This document shows positions 1 to 5,773 of a stretch of 5,813 nucleotides of DNA, one piece after another. The stretch's first letter is position 1, and every line of letters starts with the position of its first letter. The notes under the pieces were generated by a model, which saw only the letters and a program-made list of their open reading frames with translations, ran no database searches and was not told the DNA's origin. The translations under genes were made by a program, and so were the position numbers. Origin of the DNA: Hydrogenophaga sp. (GTDB lineage: Bacteria; Pseudomonadota; Gammaproteobacteria; Burkholderiales; Burkholderiaceae_C); NCBI GenBank assembly GCA_030684755.1, contig JAUXXN010000155.1, forward strand, positions 1 to 5,813, written 5' to 3'.

Positions 1-1
1 C

Positions 2-292
2 ACCCAAGGCATGGACATTCGAGAGCTGATCGACATGGCCTGGATGCCCCGGCTGGACGCGCACAAACCGCAAATGGTCTTTATCAGCGCTGGGTTTGAT
101 GCCCACCGCGAAGACGGCATGGGCCAGCTCGGTTTGGTGGAGCAAGACTATGTATGGATCACCCAGCGCATCAAGGGCGTGGCGATGCGCCACGCCCAGG
201 GCCGTATCGTGAGCTGCCTCGAAGGAGGCTACCATTTGGGCGCTCTGGCCCGCAGCGTGGAGGCGCATATCCGCGTGTTGGCCGATGTCTGA
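2..292 (+). CDS. Histone deacetylase family protein (zinc amidohydrolase), 3' end only
   Basis: C-terminal 96 residues of a class II-like bacterial histone deacetylase / acetylpolyamine amidohydrolase family protein; the 5' part lies before the window. Family members hydrolyse acyl-amide bonds (acetyl-lysine, acetylpolyamines or related amides) with one active-site zinc, usually in the cytoplasm. Two hallmark motifs are visible. ISAGFDAH (visible residues 28-35) supplies the third zinc ligand, Asp at bases 98-100. LEGGYHLGALARSV (visible residues 73-86) supplies the Tyr at bases 230-232 that stabilises the transition state in characterised relatives. The upstream zinc ligands (Asp-x-His) and the His-His pair are outside the window, so catalytic integrity cannot be fully judged. 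The stop TGA (290-292) overlaps the next gene's ATG, suggesting co-translation with the crotonase-like protein. Family assignment is firm; the true substrate is unknown. Confidence 0.93.
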   Translation, partial: TQGMDIRELIDMAWMPRLDAHKPQMVFISAGFDAHREDGMGQLGLVEQDYVWITQRIKGVAMRHAQGRIVSCLEGGYHLGALARSVEAHIRVLADV

Positions 293-1079
293 ATCCCTGT
301 CCACCACAAGCCAAACACCGCTGCGCGTTGAACGAGACGCGCGCGGCGTCTACACCCTCACGCTCAACACACCGCGCAGTTTCAACGTGCTGTCTGAAGC
401 CATGATGGCGGCGCTGCAACACGCGCTGGACACGGTGGCCGCCGACGCGCAAGCCCGTGTGGTGGTGCTGGCCGCCGAGGGTCGCGCTTTTTGCGCCGGG
501 CACGACCTGAAAGAAATGAAAGCCAAGCCCGAGCTGGCGTATTACCAAACGCTCTTTGCCACCTGTTCCAAGCTGATGCTGGCCATTCGCAAACTGGAGG
601 TGCCGGTGATTGCCCGCGTGCACGGCCTGGCCACGGCGGCGGGTTGCCAACTGGTGGCACAGTGCGACTTGGCGGTGGCGGCGCAGGGTGCCACCTTCGG
701 TGTCAACGGCATTGACGTGGGCCTGTTTTGCGCCACACCCAGCGTGGCCTTGTCGCGCAACATGGGACCGAAGCAGGCCATGGAAATGCTGCTCACCGGC
801 GACTTTATTTCTGCCGACGAAGCGCAGGCGCGCGGCCTGCTGAACCGGGTGGTGGCCCCCGAGGCGCTGGACGCCGAAGTGGCTCGGCTGGTTGGTCGCA
901 TCGTGGCCAAACCGCGCTTGGCGGTGGCCATGGGCAAAACGCTGTTTTACCGCCAGCTGGAAACCGGCATGGAATCGGCCTACCAACTGGCCGGCCAAAC
1001 CATGGCCTGCAACATGGCGCACGCCGTGGCCCAAGAAGGTGTGCAGGCGTTTATCGACAAGCGCCCGCCCAACTGGTGA
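285..1079 (+). CDS. Crotonase-fold enoyl-CoA hydratase/isomerase family protein, ECHDC3-like
   Basis: A 264-residue single-domain crotonase-superfamily protein, the usual length for the family and presumably a cytoplasmic, CoA-thioester-binding trimer or hexamer. Visible motifs: FCAGHDLKEMK (69-79), which forms the CoA-binding/oxyanion loop; GLATAAGCQLVAQCD (114-128), the second oxyanion segment; and VGLFCATP (145-152) with AMEMLLTG (165-172). The C-terminal pattern ending in QEGVQAFIDKRPPNW resembles the ECHDC3 (enoyl-CoA hydratase domain-containing 3) group. Aligned by eye to rat mitochondrial enoyl-CoA hydratase, catalytic Glu144 is Gln122 (bases 648-650) and Glu164 is Gly142 (708-710), so normal hydration of enoyl-CoA is unlikely although CoA binding should remain. 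The ATG lies in an 8-bp overlap with the deacetylase stop and has no well-placed Shine-Dalgarno (the nearest GGAGG, 259-263, is 21 nt away), so translation probably depends on coupling. The real reaction is unknown. Confidence 0.92.
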   Translation: MSESLSTTSQTPLRVERDARGVYTLTLNTPRSFNVLSEAMMAALQHALDTVAADAQARVVVLAAEGRAFCAGHDLKEMKAKPELAYYQTLFATCSKLMLAIRKLEVPVIARVHGLATAAGCQLVAQCDLAVAAQGATFGVNGIDVGLFCATPSVALSRNMGPKQAMEMLLTGDFISADEAQARGLLNRVVAPEALDAEVARLVGRIVAKPRLAVAMGKTLFYRQLETGMESAYQLAGQTMACNMAHAVAQEGVQAFIDKRPPNW

Positions 1080-1105
1080 GCGCTGGCCGCTGACGCACCG
1101 GCTCC

Positions 1106-1140
1106 GCAGCGGCGGCAACCGCCCTGCGATCGAACTTTTT
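1106..1140 (+). terminator. Weak intrinsic-terminator-like hairpin after the crotonase gene
   Basis: GCAG (1106-1109) plus GGCGG (1111-1115) pairs with CCGCC (1119-1123) plus CTGC (1124-1127). This makes a GC-rich 9-bp stem with one bulged C (1110) and a CAA loop. A run of five T (1136-1140) follows, but 8 nt beyond the stem, farther than in a typical intrinsic terminator. It may partly end transcription of the deacetylase-crotonase pair before the channel gene, or may be fortuitous in GC-rich DNA. Confidence 0.3.
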
Positions 1141-1142
1141 GA

Positions 1143-2531
1143 ATGGTTATTTTCATGACATCCACCGTTTCTTCTGCCCTGTCCGTGAGCGCGGGTGCGC
1201 CAGCAACCCAGGGCGCGCCCACCGTTGCACCACCGCCCATTGACGATTTCAGCGAGTGGTTGGCGGCCTTTTTGCAGCCCACGGTGTGGATTGAGTTGGC
1301 CGCGCTGGGGCTGTGCGTGTTGCTGGCCTGGGGGGCAACCACGCTGTTGCGCCAAGGCTTTGACATGCGCGACGACAAGCTGTCGGTGCTGTTTGGCCGC
1401 CGGGTGGTGGACGGCGCCATGTTCCCCTTGCTGTTGCTGGCTCTGGCTTACTTGGCCCGCTCCGCGCTGTTGCAATGGCTACCGCTGGCGGTGTTCAGGG
1501 TGGCCATTCCGGTGCTGGTGTCGCTGGTGCTGATCCGTGTGGGGGTTAAGGTGCTGCAAGCGGCCTTTGCCAGCGCGCCCTGGGTGCGCGTGCTGGAGCG
1601 CACCATTTCTTGGGTGGCTTGGCTGGCCATGGTGTTGTGGGTGAGTGGTTTGCTGCCGGTGGTGTTGCACGAACTGGACCAGATCACCTGGAAGATGGGC
1701 TCGTCCACCCTCAGCGTGCGCACCCTGATTGAGGGTGCGTTGACCGCCGGTGCGGTGTTGATTCTGGCGCTGTGGGTGTCTGCCGCCATTGAAACCCGCT
1801 TGCTCAAATCGGCGGTGGGTGGTGAGTTGTCGCTGCGCAAGGCGGTGAGCAACGCCACCCGCGCCTTGCTCATGTTTGTGGGCCTCATCATGGCCTTGTC
1901 GGCGGTGGGTATCGACCTCACCGCGCTCTCGGTGTTGGGCGGTGCCATCGGTGTGGGCATTGGCTTTGGCTTGCAGAAGCTGGCGGCCAACTATGTCAGT
2001 GGTTTTGTCATTTTGGCTGAGCGCAGCATGCGCATTGGCGACAACGTGCGGGTGGACAATTTTGATGGCCGCATCACCGACATCAACGCCCGTTACACAG
2101 TCATCCGCTCCGCCACCGGGCGCGAGTCCATCGTGCCCAACGAAATCCTCATCACCAGCCGGGTGGAAAACCTGTCGCTGGCCGATGCAAAGGTGTGGCA
2201 GTCCACCGTGGTGTCGGTGGCCTACGAGAGCGACGTGGACTTGGTGCGCAGTCTGCTGGCCCAAGCCGCGCTGGCGCAGCCCCGGGTGTTGAAAGACCCC
2301 GCACCCAACGCCGCCTTGTCGGCTTTTGGTGCCGATGGCCTCGAATTCACCCTGGGTTACTGGATTGCGGACCCCGAAAACGGCCAGCTCAACCTGCGCT
2401 CCGCTATCAATATGGCCATATTGACCGCATTGCGCGAGCACGGCATTGAGATACCGTTTCCCCAGCGCGTGCTGCACATGAAGCAGGCACCAGAGCCGCA
2501 GCTGCCCTCAGCGGCTCATGAGACTCGGTAA
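1143..2531 (+). CDS. MscS-family mechanosensitive ion channel
   Basis: A 462-residue inner-membrane protein of the small-conductance mechanosensitive channel family, which opens under membrane tension to release solutes during osmotic downshock. After a Pro/Ala-rich, probably non-helical N-terminus (about 1-35), hydrophobic segments lie near 49-69, 92-110, 114-135, 155-175, 197-216 and 238-257. The Gly/Ala-rich pore helix and amphipathic continuation follow at 260-291 (GGAIGVGIGFGLQKLAANYV). Next come the cytoplasmic beta domain (RIGDNVRVDNFDGRITDI, 297-314; SIVPNEILITSRVENLSL, 329-346) and an alpha/beta C-terminal domain ending in GIEIPFPQR (434-442). It is longer than E. coli MscS (about 286 aa) because of extra N-terminal helices, but lacks the large periplasmic domain of MscK. 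Start choice is uncertain: ATG 1143 and in-frame ATG 1155 both lack a clear Shine-Dalgarno. The 3' end overlaps dctM tail to tail. Confidence 0.93.
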   Translation: MVIFMTSTVSSALSVSAGAPATQGAPTVAPPPIDDFSEWLAAFLQPTVWIELAALGLCVLLAWGATTLLRQGFDMRDDKLSVLFGRRVVDGAMFPLLLLALAYLARSALLQWLPLAVFRVAIPVLVSLVLIRVGVKVLQAAFASAPWVRVLERTISWVAWLAMVLWVSGLLPVVLHELDQITWKMGSSTLSVRTLIEGALTAGAVLILALWVSAAIETRLLKSAVGGELSLRKAVSNATRALLMFVGLIMALSAVGIDLTALSVLGGAIGVGIGFGLQKLAANYVSGFVILAERSMRIGDNVRVDNFDGRITDINARYTVIRSATGRESIVPNEILITSRVENLSLADAKVWQSTVVSVAYESDVDLVRSLLAQAALAQPRVLKDPAPNAALSAFGADGLEFTLGYWIADPENGQLNLRSAINMAILTALREHGIEIPFPQRVLHMKQAPEPQLPSAAHETR

Positions 2532-3803
2532 CCACAAGGCTATGGCCGGCACGGCAATCAAAATGCCCAGGCGCACCACGTCCGCGATCACAAACGGCCA
2601 GACACCTTTGTAAATGGTGCCCAACTTGACGTTGGGCAGCAGCGAGTTCAGCACGAACAAGTTCAGTCCCACCGGCGGCGAAATCATGCCGATTTCCACA
2701 ATCGTCACGATCAAAATGCCGAACCAAATCGGGTCGAATCCCAGTCCAACGATGACGGGGAAGAACACCGGAATGGTCAGCAGCACGATGGCCAGCTCCT
2801 CCATCACCATGCCCTGCGCGAGGTAAATGCCCATCATAATGACCACCACCATGAGCGGGTTGGGGCTGAACTGCAGCACGAAGTCGCGCAGATCGGCCGG
2901 CATGCTGGTGAAGTTGATGAAGTTGGTGAAAATCATCGCGCCAATCAGGATCGTGAACAGCATCGCCGTGGTGCGGGTGCTCTCAACCAAGATGTCCAGC
3001 AGCACCCGGGGCGTGAGCGCGCGGCGCGCCAGCGCAAAGAAAAACGCCCCGGCGGCCCCAACACCCGCGCCCTCGGTGGCGGTGAACACACCGCCATAAA
3101 TACCGCCAATGACCAGCGCAAACAGCACCGCCACACCCCAGATCCCACGGATGGCCGCCAGCCGCTGGGGCCAGGTGAAACGCTTGGCCGGAGGGCCGGC
3201 TGCGGGGTCGCGCCAGGTCACAAACACCACCGCCAAGCACAGGCAAGTGATGGCCACAATGCCCGGCAAAATACCTGCCACAAACAGTTTGCCAATGTCG
3301 GTCTCGGTGATGATCCCGTAGATGACCAAGATGGTGGACGGTGGAATCAAGATGCCCAGCGTGCCGCCAGAAGCAATGGAGCCGGTGGCCAACGTGTCTT
3401 TGTAGCCGTGCGCCTTCATTTCCGGGTAAGCCACCCGCGACATGGTGGCGGCCGTGGCAATGGACGAGCCACAGATGGAGCCAAAGCCGCCCGACGCGAT
3501 GATGCTGGCCATGGCCAAGCCACCCCGGCGGTGGCCCACAAAGGCGTTGGCGGCGGTGAACAGCTCTTTGGCCATGCCGGCGCGGGCCACAAAGTTACCC
3601 ATCAACACAAACAGTGGAATGACCGAGAGCACGTAATGAAAACCAGTCTCAAAAATCACTTGGCTGGTGCTGGCATAGGCAGGCATCCAGCCGCGCATAA
3701 GACCCAGCCCGACGATGCCCGCAATGGTCATGGCCACGGCCAGCGGTACTCGCAGAAAAGCGAGAATAAAAACGGCCAGAAAGCCCAGGGTGGCTTCGAT
3801 CAT
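2508..3803 (-). CDS. dctM: TRAP transporter large permease subunit, DctM type
   Basis: A 431-residue polytopic inner-membrane protein, full length for DctM, which forms the ion-coupled transport channel of tripartite ATP-independent periplasmic (TRAP) transporters. Highly hydrophobic throughout. Family signatures: IPLFVLMGNF (62-71); SGGFGSICGSSIATAATM (104-121); SIASGGTLGILIPPSTILVIYG (142-163), the first helix-break motif; TATEGAGVGA (241-250); and the second, pseudo-symmetric motif ISPPVGLNLFV (374-384). The two PP-containing re-entrant motifs are characteristic of the elevator-type ion-transporter fold. Its ATG sits in an ATGA overlap with the dctQ stop (3800-3803). A GGGAG Shine-Dalgarno (reading from 3815 to 3811 on this strand) stands 7 nt upstream, so the start is well supported and translationally coupled. 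It is the last gene of the transporter operon; its stop lies inside the 3' end of the opposing channel gene. Confidence 0.96.
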   Translation of the reverse strand: MIEATLGFLAVFILAFLRVPLAVAMTIAGIVGLGLMRGWMPAYASTSQVIFETGFHYVLSVIPLFVLMGNFVARAGMAKELFTAANAFVGHRRGGLAMASIIASGGFGSICGSSIATAATMSRVAYPEMKAHGYKDTLATGSIASGGTLGILIPPSTILVIYGIITETDIGKLFVAGILPGIVAITCLCLAVVFVTWRDPAAGPPAKRFTWPQRLAAIRGIWGVAVLFALVIGGIYGGVFTATEGAGVGAAGAFFFALARRALTPRVLLDILVESTRTTAMLFTILIGAMIFTNFINFTSMPADLRDFVLQFSPNPLMVVVIMMGIYLAQGMVMEELAIVLLTIPVFFPVIVGLGFDPIWFGILIVTIVEIGMISPPVGLNLFVLNSLLPNVKLGTIYKGVWPFVIADVVRLGILIAVPAIALWLPSLMSR

Positions 3804-4309
3804 GTTGAGGCTCCCGAACCTTGCGCGCCGTTATGTACCACGGGTGTCGGCGGAACAAAAACAAACAACAAATGCACCATGGCCGTCAGCAGCAGCAGGC
3901 CGGCCATGAGCCAGGCCACTGGCGCAATGGCCAACTGGAGGTGAACGGTGGTATCGCCGTATTCGGCAAAGCGCTCCGCCCGCATGACCATGAGCCGGGC
4001 CAGAAAGCCGAACACACCGGCACAAATGAGGTGCACCAGTCGGGCCTGCAGACCTTTAAGCCAGTCGGGGATGAAGGCGTCGAGTGAGTCGAACACCACA
4101 TGTTCGCTGCGAAATGAAACCAGTGGCAAGGCGCCAAAAATCACGATCACCATCAGGATTTCGGTCAGCTCCAAACCGCCCGGCACCGAGTTACTGAAGA
4201 ACTTTCGACCGGTCACGTCCACCAGCGTCAGCCACATGATGGAAAACAGGGCCATGGCTGCCATCAGCCCGGTTGACCAAGTCAACAGTTTTTCGAGAGT
4301 TTTGAACAT
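3800..4309 (-). CDS. dctQ: TRAP transporter small permease subunit, DctQ type
   Basis: A 169-residue membrane protein, the usual DctQ size, with four hydrophobic helices near 12-31, 48-66, 89-108 and 127-151. DctQ packs against DctM in the inner membrane and is required for transport. Diagnostic features are DVTGRKFF (31-38), GGLELTEILMV (44-54) and LPLVSFRSEHVVFD (61-74), which fit the small-permease family. I chose ATG 4309 (MFKTLEKLL). The frame stays open upstream to an ATG at 4396, but those 29 extra codons would run through the terminator hairpin at 4334-4371, encode polar non-helical residues and leave only 18 nt after dctP. The chosen start has no purine-rich Shine-Dalgarno: the leader is pyrimidine-rich (CCGACCCCCACC before ATG). 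The stop overlaps the dctM start in ATGA. The C-terminal tail from about 153 is low-complexity and probably non-helical. Confidence 0.9.
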   Translation of the reverse strand: MFKTLEKLLTWSTGLMAAMALFSIMWLTLVDVTGRKFFSNSVPGGLELTEILMVIVIFGALPLVSFRSEHVVFDSLDAFIPDWLKGLQARLVHLICAGVFGFLARLMVMRAERFAEYGDTTVHLQLAIAPVAWLMAGLLLLTAMVHLLFVFVPPTPVVHNGAQGSGAST

Positions 4310-4327
4310 GGTGGGGGTCGGAAAATC

Positions 4328-4371
4328 AAAAAAGTCGGCTGGGCAGTGACGTTGGTGACTGCCCAGCCGAC
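4328..4371 (-). terminator. Strong intrinsic terminator/attenuator between dctP and dctQ
   Basis: Arms GTCGGCTGGGCAGT (4334-4347) and ACTGCCCAGCCGAC (4358-4371) are perfect 14-bp reverse complements around a 10-nt loop (4348-4357). Read on the - strand, the stem is followed immediately by six T (4333-4328), the canonical Rho-independent form; no T-run follows on the + strand, so it acts in the dctP to dctM direction. It lies after the dctP stop and ends 18 nt before the dctQ ATG, inside the transporter operon. The inferred effect is to stop most transcripts after dctP while some read through into dctQM. Confidence 0.92.
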
Positions 4372-4377
4372 CTGAGA

Positions 4378-4402
4378 GCGGTATGGAAAATTCCAAGACC
4401 GC
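4378..4402 (-). other. Second imperfect stem-loop just after dctP
   Basis: GCGGT (4378-4382) pairs with ACCGC (4398-4402). Inside them, TGGAA (4384-4388) pairs with TTCCA (4391-4395), separated from the outer stem by a small asymmetric internal loop. It lies 12 nt past the dctP stop and 6 nt before the strong terminator stem on the - strand. No T-run follows, so it is not a terminator by itself. It may help stabilise the 3' end of a dctP-only mRNA; that role is inference. Confidence 0.45.
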
Positions 4403-4414
4403 ACTGTGTTTGGA

Positions 4415-5428
4415 TTATTTCACCTTACCGATTTCAGCACGGAACTCAGCCAGCACCATCTTCGGGTCTTTCAGACCTTTGACCTGTGCGCTTGCCGCCC
4501 ATTTGGTTTCCAAGTAGTCCTGCTTGTCGGCCACGGCTTTTACGAAAGCGGGGTTGGCCATGATGCGGGCCACGCCCTGGGTCTTTTGCAGTTCGCGGCT
4601 GGCAGCGTCCACCTTGTCCCAGCCTTCGCCAAACATGCGCGCAGCCACTTCACCCGAGAGCTTGTCCACCACGGCCTTGTCTTGGGGTGCCAAGGCGTTG
4701 TATTTGCCAGGGTTCATCATGAACACAAAGCTGGTGTTGTACAGACCACCCGGGAAGGTGGTGGCGTGTTTGACCATGCTGAGCTTGAACGAAGCAATCG
4801 ACTCGTCGGGGAAGAAGGTGCCGTCCATCACGCCGGTGGACATCAACTCGAACGACTCGGGCGCTGCCTTGAGCGTGGTGTTCCAGCCCATGGCTTTGGA
4901 CAGTTCGTTGATGTTGCCACCGCCAATGCGGAACTTGAGCGACGCGGCGTCAGCGGCAGAAGCCACAGGCTTTTTGCTGTTGAAAATAATGCCAGGGCCG
5001 TGGGTGAACACGCCCAGTACCTTCACGCCACGGTGCTCGCCCAGCGGGGCAAAGTGTTTGCTGTATATGCGCTGGTAGGCCACCGAGGTGGCGGTGGCGC
5101 TGTCACCCAGAAAAGGGAACTCGGCCACTTGGGTGTTGATGAAGCGGCCGGGGGTGTAGCCGTCTACCGTGTAGGAAATGTCGGCCAGGCCGTCGCGAAC
5201 GGCATCAAACGTGCCGGGAGCAGACACCACGCCCTTGGGCAAGATGTTGCACTTCATGCGGCCGGTGCTTTCTTTTTCCAGCAGGTCGCACCAGTTTTTC
5301 TGCACGGTGCTCAGCGTGTGCGTGGGTGGCAACCAGCTGGATACAGTGAACACGGTCTGGGCGGACACCAGACCGCTGGACAGAGCGGTGGTGGACAGAG
5401 CAGCAGCAAAGACGTGGCGAAGTTTCAT
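4415..5428 (-). CDS. dctP: TRAP transporter periplasmic substrate-binding protein, DctP family
   Basis: A 337-residue secreted solute-binding protein that captures a substrate, usually a carboxylate, in the periplasm and delivers it to DctQM. The N-terminus is a Sec signal peptide: MKLRH, a hydrophobic stretch 6-21, and a predicted cut at VSA|QT (23|24). The mature part shows the DctP pattern: SSWLPPTHTLSTVQKNWCDLLEKES (30-54), GTFDAVRDGLADISY (72-86), and LKFRIGGGNINELSKAMGW (164-182). Arg167 falls where family members have the carboxylate-binding arginine. It is followed by PESFELMSTGVMDGTFFP (190-207), equivalent to the family's usual 'evy.aLqtGvvDG' segment. AGGAG (reading from 5440 to 5436 on this strand) stands 7 nt before the ATG, so the start is firm. 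It is first in the operon and separated from dctQ by the intrinsic terminator. The ligand cannot be predicted from sequence alone; 'dctP' is a family symbol and does not imply C4-dicarboxylate specificity. Confidence 0.95.
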   Translation of the reverse strand: MKLRHVFAAALSTTALSSGLVSAQTVFTVSSWLPPTHTLSTVQKNWCDLLEKESTGRMKCNILPKGVVSAPGTFDAVRDGLADISYTVDGYTPGRFINTQVAEFPFLGDSATATSVAYQRIYSKHFAPLGEHRGVKVLGVFTHGPGIIFNSKKPVASAADAASLKFRIGGGNINELSKAMGWNTTLKAAPESFELMSTGVMDGTFFPDESIASFKLSMVKHATTFPGGLYNTSFVFMMNPGKYNALAPQDKAVVDKLSGEVAARMFGEGWDKVDAASRELQKTQGVARIMANPAFVKAVADKQDYLETKWAASAQVKGLKDPKMVLAEFRAEIGKVK

Positions 5429-5530
5429 GCGGTATCTCCTGGTGGGTGTATATGGTTACTAAATATAAATAAAATGCCCTTAACCACTATAGGCGAATAG
5501 TCGCTTCACGCGCCTCCAGACTTACCCGAA

Positions 5531-5554
5531 TTAACCGACCGATGGGTTGGTTAA
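5531..5554. promoter_or_regulatory. Near-perfect 10-bp inverted repeat, candidate operator of dctP
   Basis: Arms TTAACCGACC (5531-5540) and GGTTGGTTAA (5545-5554) are inverted repeats with a single mismatch (a G-U pair if transcribed) and a GATG centre. The total of 24 bp and dyad symmetry fit a dimeric or two-dimer repressor, with ACCGACC-like halves reminiscent of some TetR-family operators. It is about 103 bp upstream of the dctP start and about 45 bp upstream of the etfB-directed promoter. No T-run follows on either strand, so a terminator is unlikely. The cognate regulator is not in the window. Confidence 0.5.
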
Positions 5555-5599
5555 TGGTCGTTTGAATGACAGTCTTGGTCCTCTTCAGCATGTTTTTTC

Positions 5600-5628
5600 T
5601 TGGTTCGTGCGCAAGCATCACCTATAAT
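5600..5628 (+). promoter_or_regulatory. Candidate sigma70 promoter for etfB
   Basis: A perfect -10 hexamer TATAAT (5623-5628) is preceded at the ideal 17-bp spacing by TTGGTT (5600-5605), which keeps the TTG core of the -35 box. Predicted transcription start is near 5635, giving a 5' leader of about 140 nt before etfB. The orientation fits etfB; no other + strand gene follows in the window. Confidence 0.5.
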
Positions 5629-5705
5629 TCATAAAAGCACGGTCGTTCTATTTTTTCAGTATTCAGCAAAATATTTGCATAAACACGGTTCGTAAAAGCG
5701 CGGCT

Positions 5706-5734
5706 TACAATTCGGAAGTTGACGTATACGTCAA
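5706..5734 (+). promoter_or_regulatory. Perfect 16-bp palindrome with adjacent -10-like box upstream of etfB
   Basis: TTGACGTATACGTCAA (5719-5734) is a perfect palindrome about 40 bp before the etfB ATG. A -10-like TACAAT (5706-5711) sits just upstream, so a start site near 5718 would place the palindrome over +1, the classic position for a repressor; the matching -35 is poor. If transcription instead starts at the 5600-5628 promoter, the site would act as a downstream roadblock. The TTGACGT/ACGTCAA form recalls, from memory, operators of MerR-family LiuR-type regulators of acyl-CoA and branched-chain catabolism, which would suit an etf operon. The palindrome is certain; the regulator is a guess. 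Confidence 0.6.
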
Positions 5735-5773
5735 TTGAGATCACCCACTCACAACCATCAGGAGCATCCCAAC

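Larger units (their letters stand above)
5429..5773. other. 345-bp divergent regulatory region between dctP and etfB
   Basis: No credible coding sequence was found; the region is clearly more AT-rich than its neighbours. From left to right it holds: the dctP ribosome-binding site; an AT-rich stretch (5458-5475); a possible dctP -10 (TATAGT on the - strand, from 5491 to 5486) without a convincing -35; an inverted repeat at 5531-5554; a good sigma70-like + strand promoter at 5600-5628; short repeats of GGT(T)CGT; a second possible -10 (TACAAT, 5706-5711); a perfect 16-bp palindrome (5719-5734); and the etfB ribosome-binding site AGGAG (5760-5764). Confidence 0.8.

Noticed and set aside
171..1475. 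434-codon open frame on the minus strand
   Set aside because: It lies opposite the crotonase gene and the start of the channel gene. Its product is rich in Gln, His, Arg and Gly without recognisable domains, typical of a shadow frame in GC-rich DNA.
1479..2477. 332-codon open frame on the minus strand
   Set aside because: Antisense to the MscS-family gene; a His/Gln/Gly-rich product with no family pattern.
2618..2638. 8-bp inverted repeat (TGCCCAAC / GTTGGGCA) with a 5-nt loop
   Set aside because: It sits well inside dctM coding sequence (LLPNVKLGT region) and has no T-run on either strand, so it is probably a coding coincidence.
4310..4396. 29-residue N-terminal extension of DctQ starting at ATG 4396
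   Set aside because: It would translate the intrinsic terminator hairpin and part of the second stem-loop, and its sequence does not resemble the start of DctQ. ATG 4309 gives the usual length and begins next to the first membrane helix.
5178..5462. 94-codon plus-strand frame reaching into the dctP upstream region
   Set aside because: Mostly antisense to dctP, no ribosome-binding site, and no recognisable protein pattern.
4406..5500. 364-codon open frame on the plus strand
   Set aside because: It is antisense to the whole of dctP, whose family motifs and signal peptide are clear. The product is His/Gly/Val-rich with no domain, and the frame is a codon-bias artefact.
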